A stretch of DNA of 64,000 nt, from contig NZ_SMFO01000001.1 in the NCBI RefSeq assembly GCF_004349145.1, forward strand, positions 62,001 to 126,000, read 5' to 3'. Each line of letters starts with the position of its first letter. Position 1 is the stretch's first letter. Made by a program: the position numbers and the translations under genes. The stretch is from Flavobacterium hiemivividum (GTDB lineage: Bacteria; Bacteroidota; Bacteroidia; Flavobacteriales; Flavobacteriaceae). The notes beneath the pieces are model-generated. The model had not been told where the DNA came from. It saw nothing but the letters and a program-made list of their open reading frames with translations, and did not search any database. Below are positions 34,828-44,102 of the stretch, piece by piece.

Positions 34828-35550
34828 ATGAAATCAGCTACTCTTTTAGGAAAACTATATTTAATTCCTACAACCATGGGAGAATGTGACCCGATGGATG
34901 TTTTACCACAAACCGTAAAAAGAACAATAGATTTCATTGACTATTATATCGTTGAGAACGAAAAAACAGCACGTAAATCAATTAAGGAAGTTCATCCTGA
35001 TAAAAAACAATCGGAGTTAATTCTTTTTGTTTTGAATAAACGTACCGAGGTAAAAGAACATCAAGATTTCATTCAACCTTTATTAGAAGGTAAAAATGTT
35101 GGTCTAATGAGTGAAGCCGGATGTCCCGGTGTAGCAGATCCCGGTGCTGTGATTGTTAAACTGGCGCACGAAAAAGGCATACAAGTAGTACCATTAGTAG
35201 GACCTTCTTCGATTCTTTTGGCTATGATGGCTTCAGGAATGAATGGGCAAAGTTTTACATTTCACGGTTATTTACCTATAGACAAAGACGAAAAAAGAGC
35301 TAGTTTTAAAACTCTAGAAAGAACGTCTTTCGAAAAAAACCAATCTCAAATTTTTATTGAAACTCCCTACCGAAATAATAACTTACTAGAAGATTTATTA
35401 CAGACGTTGCATCCCGAAACCCATTTATGCATCGCCACAGATATTACGTTGCCAACAGAATACATCAAAACAAAGAGAATAGCGGCTTGGAAGAAAGAGA
35501 CAATCGACTTGCATAAACGCCCAACGATTTTCATTATACATAAAATGTAA
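34828..35550 (+). CDS. SAM-dependent methyltransferase (RsmI/tetrapyrrole-methylase-like)
   Basis: 240-residue methyltransferase of the tetrapyrrole-methylase fold, the group that includes the 16S rRNA 2'-O-methyltransferase RsmI. Shared motifs include GKLYLIPTTMGE (where RsmI has LYVVATPIGNLGD), LMSEAGCPGVADPGA and VVPLVGPSSILLAMMASG. The N-terminal motif is changed (TTMGECDP), so it is a divergent paralogue rather than RsmI itself, and the substrate is uncertain. I took the ATG at 34828; a TTG at 34804 would add eight residues. Confidence 0.85.
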   Translation: MKSATLLGKLYLIPTTMGECDPMDVLPQTVKRTIDFIDYYIVENEKTARKSIKEVHPDKKQSELILFVLNKRTEVKEHQDFIQPLLEGKNVGLMSEAGCPGVADPGAVIVKLAHEKGIQVVPLVGPSSILLAMMASGMNGQSFTFHGYLPIDKDEKRASFKTLERTSFEKNQSQIFIETPYRNNNLLEDLLQTLHPETHLCIATDITLPTEYIKTKRIAAWKKETIDLHKRPTIFIIHKM

Positions 35551-35617
35551 ATTTTAGATTACAAAAAATCTCTTTTTTTTATATATTAGCATTTCTAAAT
35601 CTTCAAACTATTTAAAA

Positions 35618-35746
35618 ATGAAAGTAACCGGTAGAGATGTTCGCGTATTTGCTTTAGGAATCCTAGCTTATCTGATTTTTGAATCCATCTCCAATTGGGA
35701 AGAATCAAAAATAGCCTTTCTGTCGGGCTATTATGGAGTTAATTAA
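35618..35746 (+). CDS. Small membrane-associated protein (42 residues), unverified
   Basis: An ATG at 35618 opens a 42-codon frame ending TAA at 35744-35746. The product has a basic N-terminus (MKVTGRDVR), a hydrophobic stretch (VFALGILAYLIFESI) and a polar tail, giving one short membrane helix. Codon use and composition look protein-like, and the ATG follows an AT-rich leader. I recall similar single-helix small proteins in flavobacteria, but this is not verified. Confidence 0.45.
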   Translation: MKVTGRDVRVFALGILAYLIFESISNWEESKIAFLSGYYGVN

Positions 35747-35919
35747 GAGTTCCCGAATTAGTGCAGACGCTTTTCTATTTTTAGCACAAACAGCTTAAAA
35801 GATCACTTTACAATAAAAAATACCCATCTAATCACTGATTATCAGTATTTTATACTTAATTTTATTTACCCTTAATCTTTAACTTAATCCGTTTTGTTAA
35901 ATTTTAATTCAATAAAATT

Positions 35920-36414
35920 ATGAAAAACAGTATTTTTAAGGGAGGATTAATGGTGGTTATCATGTTTGTGATGCTTGCCTGTAATCAAAAAAAGGAAGTT
36001 CCCGCAGTAATGGTTGACAAAGAAGCAATCAAAACTGAGATTCAAGCAATGGAAAATGCCTTCGCCGACGCCTACAATAATAGAAGCACCGACGGAATAA
36101 ATTACTATGCCGAGGATGCCATTAGTTATTCCAACGGTAAAATGCCTTTAGAAGGAAAAAAATTGATTCATGAACACATGAATAGCGAACTACTTACTTT
36201 CCCACAAGACGCAAAAATCTCTTTCGAAACTAAAGAAATCCACCCTTCAAATGATGGGAATATGGTAGTTGAAATTGGTGGATACAAAGTCACAGACGCC
36301 TCTAATAAAAAAATTAATAGCGGAAATTTTATTAGCCTCTTTGAAAAAAAGGACGGGAAATATGTTTGTATCAGAGACATGGGAAACTCAGATATGCCGC
36401 TCACCAAAAAATAA
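35920..36414 (+). CDS. NTF2-like (SnoaL/DUF4440) lipoprotein
   Basis: A 164-residue lipoprotein precursor with signal ending VMLAC (Cys21). The mature part is an NTF2-like cone fold: the helix IKTEIQAMENAFADAYNNRS then DGINYYAEDAISYSNG matches the DUF4440/SnoaL pattern, followed by strands that include FETKEIHPSNDGNMVVEIGG. Function is unknown: such domains bind small ligands or act as stand-alone enzymes. It is monocistronic, with a strong terminator right after the stop. Confidence 0.85.
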   Translation: MKNSIFKGGLMVVIMFVMLACNQKKEVPAVMVDKEAIKTEIQAMENAFADAYNNRSTDGINYYAEDAISYSNGKMPLEGKKLIHEHMNSELLTFPQDAKISFETKEIHPSNDGNMVVEIGGYKVTDASNKKINSGNFISLFEKKDGKYVCIRDMGNSDMPLTKK

Positions 36415-36421
36415 AAATGAA

Positions 36422-36459
36422 TAAAGAAAGACACTACGCACGAAGTGTCTTTCTTTATT
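36422..36459 (+). terminator. Terminator after the NTF2-like gene
   Basis: AAAGAAAGACACT pairs with AGTGTCTTTCTTT around an 8-base loop, followed by ATTTTAG. It begins 8 bases after the stop codon. Confidence 0.85.
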
Positions 36460-36541
36460 TTAGCTATCACTTCCAAATAGCAACGAAACTATCTATTAAC
36501 TCAAACCATTTGCTTACTTTTAGATTGCTAAAAAACAAAGT

Positions 36542-37669
36542 ATGTCTAAACTTCCAAACATTGGTACGAGTATTTTCACAATAATGTCAAAAATGGCTGC
36601 AGAGCATGATGCCATTAATCTTTCGCAGGGATTTCCAAATTTTCCAGTTGACACCGTATTAACAGATATTGTTGCGCGACTTGCCAAAGAAAATGTCCAC
36701 CAATACCTTCCTATGGCTGGCTACCCTCCTCTACTATCAAACATTGCGCTTCTAGTCAAAAAATCCTACTACCGAATTATTCTACCAGAAAACGAAATAC
36801 TAGTAACTGCGGGAGCAACACAAGGAATTTTTACGACGATTCAAGCCTTAGTACAAGCTAATGACGAGGTTGTAATTCTAGATCCAAGTTATGATTGTTA
36901 TGAAGTTCCTATCCTGTTATGCAATGCAAAACCAGTTCGCGTTTCATTAAACGATGATTACACTCCGAATTGGAATACCATTGAAAACGCCTGTTCTGCC
37001 AAAACTAGAATGATAATTATCAACAACCCACATAATCCAACAGGAAAGATACTAACCCAATCTGATTTTGAAGCTTTGGAATCGATACTTGATAAATACC
37101 CAGACATTATTGTTCTCTCAGATGAAGTTTATGAATACATCACTTTTGAAGAAAAGCACATTTCGGCACATACGCGTAGTAAGCTATTCAACCGTTGCGT
37201 GATGGTTTCCTCATTCGGAAAATCATTTCATGTTACTGGTTGGAAAATTGGCTATCTCGTAGCGCCTGAACATTTGATGAAAGAAATCAAAAAAGTGCAT
37301 CAATTCATGGTTTTTAGCGTCAACAGCTTATGCCAGGTCGCCATCAGCGAATATTTAGACGTAGTTTCAGTTGACGGAATAGCAAAACTATATCAGGAAA
37401 AACGAGACTATTTCAGAGAATTACTCGCCACAAGTCGGTTTAAACTCCTGCCTTGTGAAGGAACTTATTTTCAAGTGGCTTCTTACGAAGCAATTTCTTC
37501 TGAAAACGATATCGATTTTTGCAAAAAATTAATCACTGAGTATGGTGTGGCAGCAATCCCTATTTCGACTTTCTACGAAAACGGAAAAGACCTCCATCTA
37601 ATTCGTTTCTGTTTTGCAAAAGACAATGCGACACTGGAGAAAGCAGCACAGAGATTATGCAAAATCTAA
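36542..37669 (+). CDS. PLP-dependent aminotransferase (methionine aminotransferase type)
   Basis: Fold-type I aminotransferase of 375 residues. The PLP lysine is Lys227 in SSFGKSFH, followed by VTGWKIGY. Upstream, LSQGFPNF, GATQGIFTTIQA, DPSYDCYE and NPHNPTG are class I landmarks. The overall pattern matches methionine aminotransferase YbdL (kynurenine aminotransferase-like). I infer a role in methionine or keto-acid metabolism. It starts 127 bp after the NTF2-like gene, beyond that gene's terminator. Confidence 0.92.
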   Translation: MSKLPNIGTSIFTIMSKMAAEHDAINLSQGFPNFPVDTVLTDIVARLAKENVHQYLPMAGYPPLLSNIALLVKKSYYRIILPENEILVTAGATQGIFTTIQALVQANDEVVILDPSYDCYEVPILLCNAKPVRVSLNDDYTPNWNTIENACSAKTRMIIINNPHNPTGKILTQSDFEALESILDKYPDIIVLSDEVYEYITFEEKHISAHTRSKLFNRCVMVSSFGKSFHVTGWKIGYLVAPEHLMKEIKKVHQFMVFSVNSLCQVAISEYLDVVSVDGIAKLYQEKRDYFRELLATSRFKLLPCEGTYFQVASYEAISSENDIDFCKKLITEYGVAAIPISTFYENGKDLHLIRFCFAKDNATLEKAAQRLCKI

Positions 37670-37749
37670 TTCTACTAATTTCAAATTTTATTATGCGTGC
37701 ATACTATTTAATTCTCTATATTTACAATACCAAAAAAATATAAACTGAT

Positions 37750-38631
37750 ATGAGTTATACCGATAAAATGTTACGCGATGACGCGTTAAAAGGAAAAGTA
37801 ATTGTTGTTACGGGTGGTGGTAGCGGTTTAGGAAAAGCGATGACCAAGTATTTTCTGGAACTGGGTGCAAAAGTTGCCATTACCTCAAGAGACTTAGAAA
37901 AACTAAAAAACACTGCTTCAGAACTGGAAGCAGCAACCGGCGGTACTTGTTTGCCACTACAATGTGACGTTCGCCATTATGAGGAAGTAGAAAACATGTT
38001 GGAAGGTGTTTTGAAAGCTTTTGGAAAAGTTGATATTTTACTGAATAACGCTGCAGGAAATTTCATTTCACCAACCGAAAGATTGTCAGCTAATGCATTT
38101 GATACCGTTATTGATATTGTTTTAAAAGGAACAAAAAACTGTACCCTCGCTTTTGGTAAACATTGGATTGACAGCAAACAAAAATCTTCAACCGTACTAA
38201 ACATAGTGACTACTTATGCTTGGACTGGTTCAGCTTATGTGGTACCAAGTGCAACTGCCAAAGCGGGAGTTCTAGCAATGACTCGCAGTCTCGCGGTAGA
38301 ATGGGCAAAATACGGTATCCGTACTAACGCCATTGCACCAGGTCCCTTCCCTACCAAGGGAGCTTGGGATAGATTGTTGCCTGGAAATCTTGCCGAAAAA
38401 TTTGATATGGCTAAAAAAGTGCCATTGCAACGTGTGGGAGATCATCAAGAATTAGCCAATTTGGCTGCCTATATGGTTTCAGATTTTTCTGCATATATCA
38501 ATGGTGAAGTGGTAGTTATCGATGGTGGAGAATGGTTAAAAGGTGCCGGACAATTTAATTTATTAGAAGAAATTCCCGAGGAACTATGGGACCAACTAGA
38601 AATGATGATAAAAGCGAAAAAGAATAAATAA
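37750..38631 (+). CDS. SDR oxidoreductase, 2,4-dienoyl-CoA reductase-like
   Basis: 293-residue short-chain dehydrogenase. The cofactor motif is TGGGSGLGKA, and NNAAGNFISPTERLS is the hallmark of the dienoyl-CoA-reductase (DECR) branch, where AGNF replaces the usual NNAG context. The DECR-like SATAKAGVLAMTRSLAVEW carries the active-site Lys. Such enzymes reduce double bonds of unsaturated acyl-CoA during beta-oxidation. It follows the aminotransferase gene by 80 bp in the same direction, but there is no functional link. A hairpin terminator follows the stop. Confidence 0.88.
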   Translation: MSYTDKMLRDDALKGKVIVVTGGGSGLGKAMTKYFLELGAKVAITSRDLEKLKNTASELEAATGGTCLPLQCDVRHYEEVENMLEGVLKAFGKVDILLNNAAGNFISPTERLSANAFDTVIDIVLKGTKNCTLAFGKHWIDSKQKSSTVLNIVTTYAWTGSAYVVPSATAKAGVLAMTRSLAVEWAKYGIRTNAIAPGPFPTKGAWDRLLPGNLAEKFDMAKKVPLQRVGDHQELANLAAYMVSDFSAYINGEVVVIDGGEWLKGAGQFNLLEEIPEELWDQLEMMIKAKKNK

Positions 38632-38655
38632 GTTAAGATCTGAATTCATTCTTAG

Positions 38656-38696
38656 AATAGAGAACTCTTTGTACGGGTTCTCTATTTCTGTTTTAG
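38656..38696 (+). terminator. Terminator after the dienoyl-CoA reductase-like gene
   Basis: AATAGAGAAC pairs with GTTCTCTATT around an 11-base loop, followed by TCTGTTTT. It lies 25 bases after the stop. Confidence 0.75.
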
Positions 38697-38904
38697 ACCT
38701 ACTACAAGTTTAATACTACCTGTTTCTTCTTATTAGTGTTCTTAGCGCGGTTACTAGTGAAAATTTTGCCAGTATGAAAGCTGTATTTTTCCTGATCAAA
38801 AAAACAACTTCTACACATAAAGAAGAAACAAATACCCGCTACAACTCGATAATTTTAAGCCTAATATTTTCTATAAAAACAAAAAACACTGCCAATTAAA
38901 TCCC
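38697..38904. other. Gene-free stretch upstream of udk
   Basis: About 210 bases of AT-rich sequence with no recognisable open frame or repeat. With the neighbouring terminator and promoter it makes up a 309-base gap between the SDR gene and udk. Confidence 0.5.
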
Positions 38905-38912
38905 TATTTTTG
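38905..38912 (+). promoter_or_regulatory. Putative -7 element (TATTTTTG) of udk
   Basis: TATTTTTG matches TAnnTTTG and lies 28 bases before the udk ATG. There is no clear -33 TTTG. Confidence 0.5.
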
Positions 38913-38940
38913 CCCTATCAATTTTTAACAAAACCATTTT

Positions 38941-39549
38941 ATGCTAATTATAGGAATTGCAGGCGGAACGGGAAGTGGAAAAACTACCGTAGTTCATCAG
39001 ATTATGAATGAGTTACCGGAAGCTGAAGTAGGTATTATTTCGCAGGATTCTTATTATAAAGAAAATAAAAACTTATCTTTTGACGAGCGGGCTTTAATTA
39101 ATTTTGATCATCCGCGCGCTATTGATTTCGAATTACTAGTTGCCCATTTAAAAGAGCTTAAAGACGAGAAAACAGTGCAACAACCCGTCTATTCTTTTGT
39201 AACACATAACAGAACAGAAGATACTATTACGACACATCCCCGAAAAGTGATGATTGTAGAAGGAATTTTAATACTGGCAAATCCGGAGTTACGTGATATG
39301 TTTGACATCAAAGTTTATGTCCATGCCGATTCTGACGAAAGGCTAATACGCCGTATGAAACGTGACATTGCAGAGCGCGGACGCGATATGGACGAAGTTC
39401 TAAGCCGATATCAAAATACGCTCAAACCAATGCATCAGCAGTTCATTGAGCCTACTAAAGCATTTGCAGACATTATTATACCCAATGATAAATACAATAC
39501 GGTTGCTATAGACGTAGTTCGTGCCGTAATAAATCAAAGAATTCTATAA
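38941..39549 (+). CDS. udk: Uridine kinase
   Basis: Phosphorylates uridine and cytidine in pyrimidine salvage. 202 residues of the P-loop kinase fold. The Walker A motif GGTGSGKTT opens the protein (residues 8-16), followed by ISQDSYYKEN, NFDHPRAIDFE and a lid with RRMKRDIAERGRD. Length and all motifs fit Udk. It is followed after 129 bp by the FtsB/DivIC gene in the same direction. Confidence 0.95.
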   Translation: MLIIGIAGGTGSGKTTVVHQIMNELPEAEVGIISQDSYYKENKNLSFDERALINFDHPRAIDFELLVAHLKELKDEKTVQQPVYSFVTHNRTEDTITTHPRKVMIVEGILILANPELRDMFDIKVYVHADSDERLIRRMKRDIAERGRDMDEVLSRYQNTLKPMHQQFIEPTKAFADIIIPNDKYNTVAIDVVRAVINQRIL

Positions 39550-39678
39550 TTTTATTGTAATTTTATCACATTACGATAAATAAGAAATACTCCAACCTTT
39601 TGTTTGAGACCGTTTTCTATTTCAATCGGTGTCAATACCAGTAAAGATTCACTGTGCTCAAGGCTAAATAAATAAAAC

Positions 39679-40002
39679 ATGACAAATCCACATAAAAACA
39701 AACCTTGGTTTAAATTCTTAAGCAATAAATATGTTTGGGTATTGTTATTTTTTTCAACTTGGATGATTTTCTTGGACAATTATTCCTACTTTGACCATCG
39801 TTTCTTAGACAACCAAGTCAGTGAACTAGAGGACAACAAAGAATATTACCAGCTAGAAATCAAAAAAGACGAAGAGCAAATCAAGCAATTGAAGAATCCA
39901 GAACAAATAGAAAAATATGCTCGAGAAAAGTACTACATGAAAAAGGAAAATGAGGATATATACCTCATAGAATTTGAAAGTGATAGCATAGTAAAAAAAT
40001 AA
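39679..40002 (+). CDS. FtsB/DivIC-type septum formation initiator
   Basis: Small bitopic division protein of 107 residues. There is a cytoplasmic N-terminus, one membrane helix (about 17-34, VWVLLFFSTWMIFL), a periplasmic coiled coil (about 45-78) and the family motif KNPEQIEKYAREKYYMKKENEDIYLI. It would work with FtsL and FtsQ-type proteins at the septum. No other division gene is adjacent. The mutA gene starts 32 bp after its stop, so the two share a transcript. Confidence 0.9.
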   Translation: MTNPHKNKPWFKFLSNKYVWVLLFFSTWMIFLDNYSYFDHRFLDNQVSELEDNKEYYQLEIKKDEEQIKQLKNPEQIEKYAREKYYMKKENEDIYLIEFESDSIVKK

Positions 40003-40034
40003 TAAATCTTGAATTATTAAAAATTAAACTTAAA

Positions 40035-41402
40035 ATGGCTACTAATTTATTCGAAGATTTCGATGCTGTTTCTTCCAAACAATGGAAACAAAAAATCCAG
40101 TTTGAACTGAAAGGAGCAGATTACAATGAAACCTTGATCTGGAATTCGCCGGAAGACATTAAGGTGAAACCCTTTTATCATAAAGACGAATTTGCGAAAG
40201 CTGCTACGGTAAAAACTAAAGCATCTGAATTTAAAATTTGTCAAAACATTTTTGTTTTCGACATTGAAAAATCAGTTGAAAGAGCATTAGACACCTTAAA
40301 AAGAGGCGCAGAGAGTCTTCGTTTTACGATAGAAAATGACACGATAGACGTAGCAAAACTTTTAGAAAAACTACCTTTAGAGAACCTTACTGTTTACTTC
40401 AATTTTAAATTTTTCTCAATCGATTTCGTTAAAACACTGGATGCTATCATTCAGCAAAAAAAGGCTACCGCTTATTATAATATAGATCCAATAGGGCAAT
40501 TAGCACGTGACGGGAATTGGTTTACTACTAAAGATAAAAACAATTTCGATTCGCTAAACTTACTTTCAACTGCGATTCCAAATAGCTCTATTATTAGTAT
40601 TAATGCCGCTTTATACCAAAATGCAGGAGCTAATATGGTGCAACAACTTGCCTATAGCTTAGCGCATGTTAATGAATATTTCAACAGAATTCCAGTTATA
40701 ACGCAGCGCATTGTTTTTGAAATTAGTGTAGGTACGAATTATTTCTTTGAAATTGCAAAACTCAGAGCGTTGCGATTACTTTTTAATTTAGTTGCTAAGG
40801 AATACAACCATAACTTAGAATGTCATCTTTTAGTTTCTCCTACAAAACGGAATAAAACCTTGTATGATTACAACGTAAACATGCTGCGAACTACGACTGA
40901 ATGTATGTCGGCAATTATAGGAGGAGCAGATGCAATTGCCAATCTACCTTACGATGCACTATATCATAAAGACAATGAATTTGGGGATCGAATCGCTAGA
41001 AACCAATTATTAGTTCTGAAAAACGAAAGCTACTTTGACAAAGTGAACAACCCTGCTGATGGGAGTTATTATATCGAAACATTGACTACTCAATTAGCCG
41101 AAAAAGCGTTGGTACTATTCAAAGATATCGAAGCTAACGGTGGTTTTCTAAAACAATTGAATGAAGGTATCATCAAGAGAAAAATTCAAGAAAGTGCTGA
41201 TAAAGAACAGGAACTTTTTGACTCAGGAAAAGAAGTATTACTAGGAACGAATAAGTATCCGAATAAAGATGACAAAATGAAACATGATTTAGAATTGTTT
41301 CCTTTTGTAAAAGTGAAGCCAAGGAAAACCCTGATTACTCCAATTATTGAGAAACGATTGGCAGAGAAAGTAGAACAAGAACGCCTGGATTTAGAAAAAT
41401 AG
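40035..41402 (+). CDS. mutA: Methylmalonyl-CoA mutase small subunit, short form
   Basis: Non-catalytic subunit of the adenosylcobalamin-dependent mutase. 455 residues covering the TIM-barrel substrate domain: FEDFDAVSSKQWKQKIQFELKG-type start, FEISVGTNYFFEIAKLRALR and the NPADGSYYIE segment. The subunit in Propionibacterium is about 640 residues with a degenerate cobalamin-binding domain at the C-terminus. This one stops after a short charged tail, so that domain is missing. I believe this is normal for flavobacteria. It is followed by the large-subunit gene after 45 bp. Confidence 0.92.
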   Translation: MATNLFEDFDAVSSKQWKQKIQFELKGADYNETLIWNSPEDIKVKPFYHKDEFAKAATVKTKASEFKICQNIFVFDIEKSVERALDTLKRGAESLRFTIENDTIDVAKLLEKLPLENLTVYFNFKFFSIDFVKTLDAIIQQKKATAYYNIDPIGQLARDGNWFTTKDKNNFDSLNLLSTAIPNSSIISINAALYQNAGANMVQQLAYSLAHVNEYFNRIPVITQRIVFEISVGTNYFFEIAKLRALRLLFNLVAKEYNHNLECHLLVSPTKRNKTLYDYNVNMLRTTTECMSAIIGGADAIANLPYDALYHKDNEFGDRIARNQLLVLKNESYFDKVNNPADGSYYIETLTTQLAEKALVLFKDIEANGGFLKQLNEGIIKRKIQESADKEQELFDSGKEVLLGTNKYPNKDDKMKHDLELFPFVKVKPRKTLITPIIEKRLAEKVEQERLDLEK

Positions 41403-41447
41403 TGTAGTACTGAAATCAGTCAATAATACTTATAAATTAGTGTCAAA

Positions 41448-43592
41448 ATGATAAGAAATGACCTCCAACATATTCAAATAGACAGTCAAAAGTCAAAAGA
41501 AGAACCGGCACTGCACGAACAAGATGCAGCAACTACCGACTTTTTTACGGCTGAAGGCATTGAACTCAAGTCCACCTATTCGAAAAAAGATCTTGAAAAC
41601 CTTAAATATCTTGATTTTGGCGCAGGCTTCGCGCCAAACTTAAGAGGACCATACACTACAATGTATGTTCGTCGCCCTTGGACTATTCGTCAATATGCAG
41701 GATTTTCAACTGCAGAAGAAAGCAATGCTTTTTACCGACGAAATCTTGCTGCAGGACAAAAAGGATTATCAATCGCTTTTGATTTGCCTACACACCGTGG
41801 TTATGATTCAGATCATGCACGCGTTGTGGGTGATGTAGGAAAAGCAGGAGTTGCCATCGACTCTGTAGAAGATATGAAAGTATTATTCGATCAGATTCCA
41901 TTAAACGAAATGTCAGTTTCAATGACCATGAACGGTGCCGTTTTACCCATCATGGCTTTCTATATTGTAGCTGCCGAAGAACAAGGAGTAAAACCAGAAC
42001 AACTTTCGGGAACCATACAAAATGATATTTTAAAGGAGTTTATGGTGCGCAATACGTACATCTATCCTCCTACTCCTTCGATGAAAATTATTGCAGATAT
42101 TTTCGAATACACCAGCAATAAAATGCCGAAATTCAATTCCATATCTATTTCTGGCTACCACATGCAGGAAGCTGGTGCAACTGCTGATATTGAATTAGCT
42201 TACACGCTTGCAGACGGACTGGAATACATTAGAACAGGATTGTCTACTGGAATGAAAATCGACGAGTTTGCTCCGCGTCTTTCTTTTTTCTGGGCTATAG
42301 GAATGAACCATTTTATGGAAATTGCCAAGATGCGTGCTGGAAGAATGATTTGGGCTAAACTAGTAAAACAATTCAATCCAATTGATGATAAATCATTGGC
42401 TTTAAGAACTCATTGCCAAACAAGCGGATGGAGTTTAACAGAACAAGATCCGTTTAATAACGTAGCTCGTACTTGCATTGAAGCATCGGCGGCAGCTTTT
42501 GGAGGAACACAATCTTTGCACACTAATGCATTAGATGAAGCTATTGCTTTACCTACCGATTTCTCGGCTCGAATTGCTAGAAACACCCAGATATTTCTAC
42601 AGGAAGAAACTAAAATTACTAAAACAGTCGATCCTTGGGCAGGAAGTTATTATGTCGAAAGTTTGACTAACGAGATTGCTGAAAGCGCTTGGAAACTTAT
42701 CGAAGAAGTAGAAGAACTTGGTGGGATGACCAAAGCCATCGAGGCCGGAATTCCGAAACTTAGAATTGAAGAAGCAGCTGCAAGAAAACAAGCCCGAATT
42801 GATAGCGGACAGGATATTATTGTTGGTGTAAACAAATATAGACTCGACAAAGAAGATCCTTTGGTTATTTTGGATGTAGACAACCAGATGGTTCGAAAGC
42901 AACAATTAGAACAACTGGATCGAATTAAAGAAAGCAGAGACAGCAATAAAGTACAGCAATCATTGCAGAAATTAATTCACTGCGCGAAAACCGGAGAAGG
43001 AAACTTACTGGAATTAGCCGTGGATGCTGCAAGAAATCGAATTACTTTAGGCGAAATCAGCGATGCCTTAGAAACAGTATTCGGAAGATATAAAGCACAA
43101 ATTAAATCTTTTAGCGGCGTGTATAGTAAAGAAATTAAAGACGACAAAAGCTTCGAGAAAGCCAAACAACTAGCCGATACCTTTGCCAAGCAAGAAGGTC
43201 GTCGTCCTAGAATCATGATAGCAAAAATGGGGCAAGACGGTCACGATAGAGGAGCAAAAGTAGTTGCTACCGGTTATGCCGATGTTGGTTTTGATGTAGA
43301 TATTGGCCCATTATTTCAAACTCCAGCCGAAGCTGCAAAACAGGCCGTAGAAAATGATGTTCACATTCTGGGCGTTTCATCTTTGGCTGCTGGACATAAA
43401 ACACTAGTCCCTCAAGTTATTGAAGAATTAAAAAAATATAATCGTGAAGATATTATGGTGGTTGTAGGTGGAGTAATTCCCTCGCAAGATTATCAATTCT
43501 TATTTGACGCTGGAGCAGCTGCCGTTTTTGGGCCTGGAACAAAAATTAGCGATGCCGCAATAAAAATATTAGAAATACTTATAGGAGAATAA
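41448..43592 (+). CDS. mutB: Methylmalonyl-CoA mutase large subunit
   Basis: Catalytic subunit that interconverts succinyl-CoA and R-methylmalonyl-CoA. 714 residues: an N-terminal substrate domain with [19 protein letters not shown] and [19 protein letters not shown], and a C-terminal cobalamin domain (about 575-714) with the DxHxxG ligand motif [15 protein letters not shown]. All catalytic landmarks are present. With mutA it forms the alpha-beta enzyme; the GTPase chaperone MeaB is encoded at 3018-4106. A perfect hairpin terminator follows. Confidence 0.96.
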   Translation: MIRNDLQHIQIDSQKSKEEPALHEQDAATTDFFTAEGIELKSTYSKKDLENLKYLDFGAGFAPNLRGPYTTMYVRRPWTIRQYAGFSTAEESNAFYRRNLAAGQKGLSIAFDLPTHRGYDSDHARVVGDVGKAGVAIDSVEDMKVLFDQIPLNEMSVSMTMNGAVLPIMAFYIVAAEEQGVKPEQLSGTIQNDILKEFMVRNTYIYPPTPSMKIIADIFEYTSNKMPKFNSISISGYHMQEAGATADIELAYTLADGLEYIRTGLSTGMKIDEFAPRLSFFWAIGMNHFMEIAKMRAGRMIWAKLVKQFNPIDDKSLALRTHCQTSGWSLTEQDPFNNVARTCIEASAAAFGGTQSLHTNALDEAIALPTDFSARIARNTQIFLQEETKITKTVDPWAGSYYVESLTNEIAESAWKLIEEVEELGGMTKAIEAGIPKLRIEEAAARKQARIDSGQDIIVGVNKYRLDKEDPLVILDVDNQMVRKQQLEQLDRIKESRDSNKVQQSLQKLIHCAKTGEGNLLELAVDAARNRITLGEISDALETVFGRYKAQIKSFSGVYSKEIKDDKSFEKAKQLADTFAKQEGRRPRIMIAKMGQDGHDRGAKVVATGYADVGFDVDIGPLFQTPAEAAKQAVENDVHILGVSSLAAGHKTLVPQVIEELKKYNREDIMVVVGGVIPSQDYQFLFDAGAAAVFGPGTKISDAAIKILEILIGE

Positions 43593-43618
43593 TAACACTT
43601 TTTTTCCTTAGACTAAAC

Positions 43619-43652
43619 AGAAAAACACCAATCAAAAGTTGGTGTTTTTCTA
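43619..43652 (+). terminator. Terminator of mutAB
   Basis: AGAAAAACACCAA pairs with TTGGTGTTTTTCT around a short loop and leads into a T-rich tract. It begins 27 bases after the mutB stop. Confidence 0.85.
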
Positions 43653-44051
43653 TTTATATTCCGTAGTCAACAATATTTTTTTAAATATAAATACAGAAAC
43701 ACATTTAAAAAACACTCCATTTCCTACAATAATTAAGCTTCGCAGGAATACAACTTGGAGCGAATGTTAAATTTTAATTGTATAATAATTCACTAATAAA
43801 CAAATTCACACGATTCTATAACTATAGCTTCTTTATTCTAATTAAAACGACTATTTCGAATGACACAAAGATAAATTAGACTTGAAAACCTGTTAATTAA
43901 CACAACTTAAATACCACACTTACTGATACTTAAGTCATTATTTTATAAATTTACACTAATTACAATTTCATTAAACAAGCTCCAAAACGCAACATTAATT
44001 TAAAAAGAAGAATTTAGAATAAATTGACAAAGGGAAAAAATAGTAACCCTT
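43653..44051. other. Gene-free stretch upstream of the tandem paralogues
   Basis: About 400 bases of very AT-rich sequence, with stops in all frames and no large repeat. I see no riboswitch-like structure. The only recognised signal is the promoter element at 44052-44059. Confidence 0.5.
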
Positions 44052-44059
44052 TAAATTTG
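44052..44059 (+). promoter_or_regulatory. Putative -7 element (TAAATTTG) of the first paralogue
   Basis: TAAATTTG matches TAnnTTTG, 43 bases before the ATG at 44103. A TTG at 44024-44026 lies 25 bases upstream, slightly beyond the usual spacing. Confidence 0.45.
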
Positions 44060-44102
44060 CGCTAAATTAAGTCGTTACTAAACTAAATTAAATTCAATTG
44101 TT

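Noticed and set aside
39552..39779. Open frame on the minus strand between udk and the FtsB/DivIC gene
   Set aside because: It reads partly protein-like, but half of it lies antisense to the FtsB/DivIC gene, and no start context or family is recognisable.
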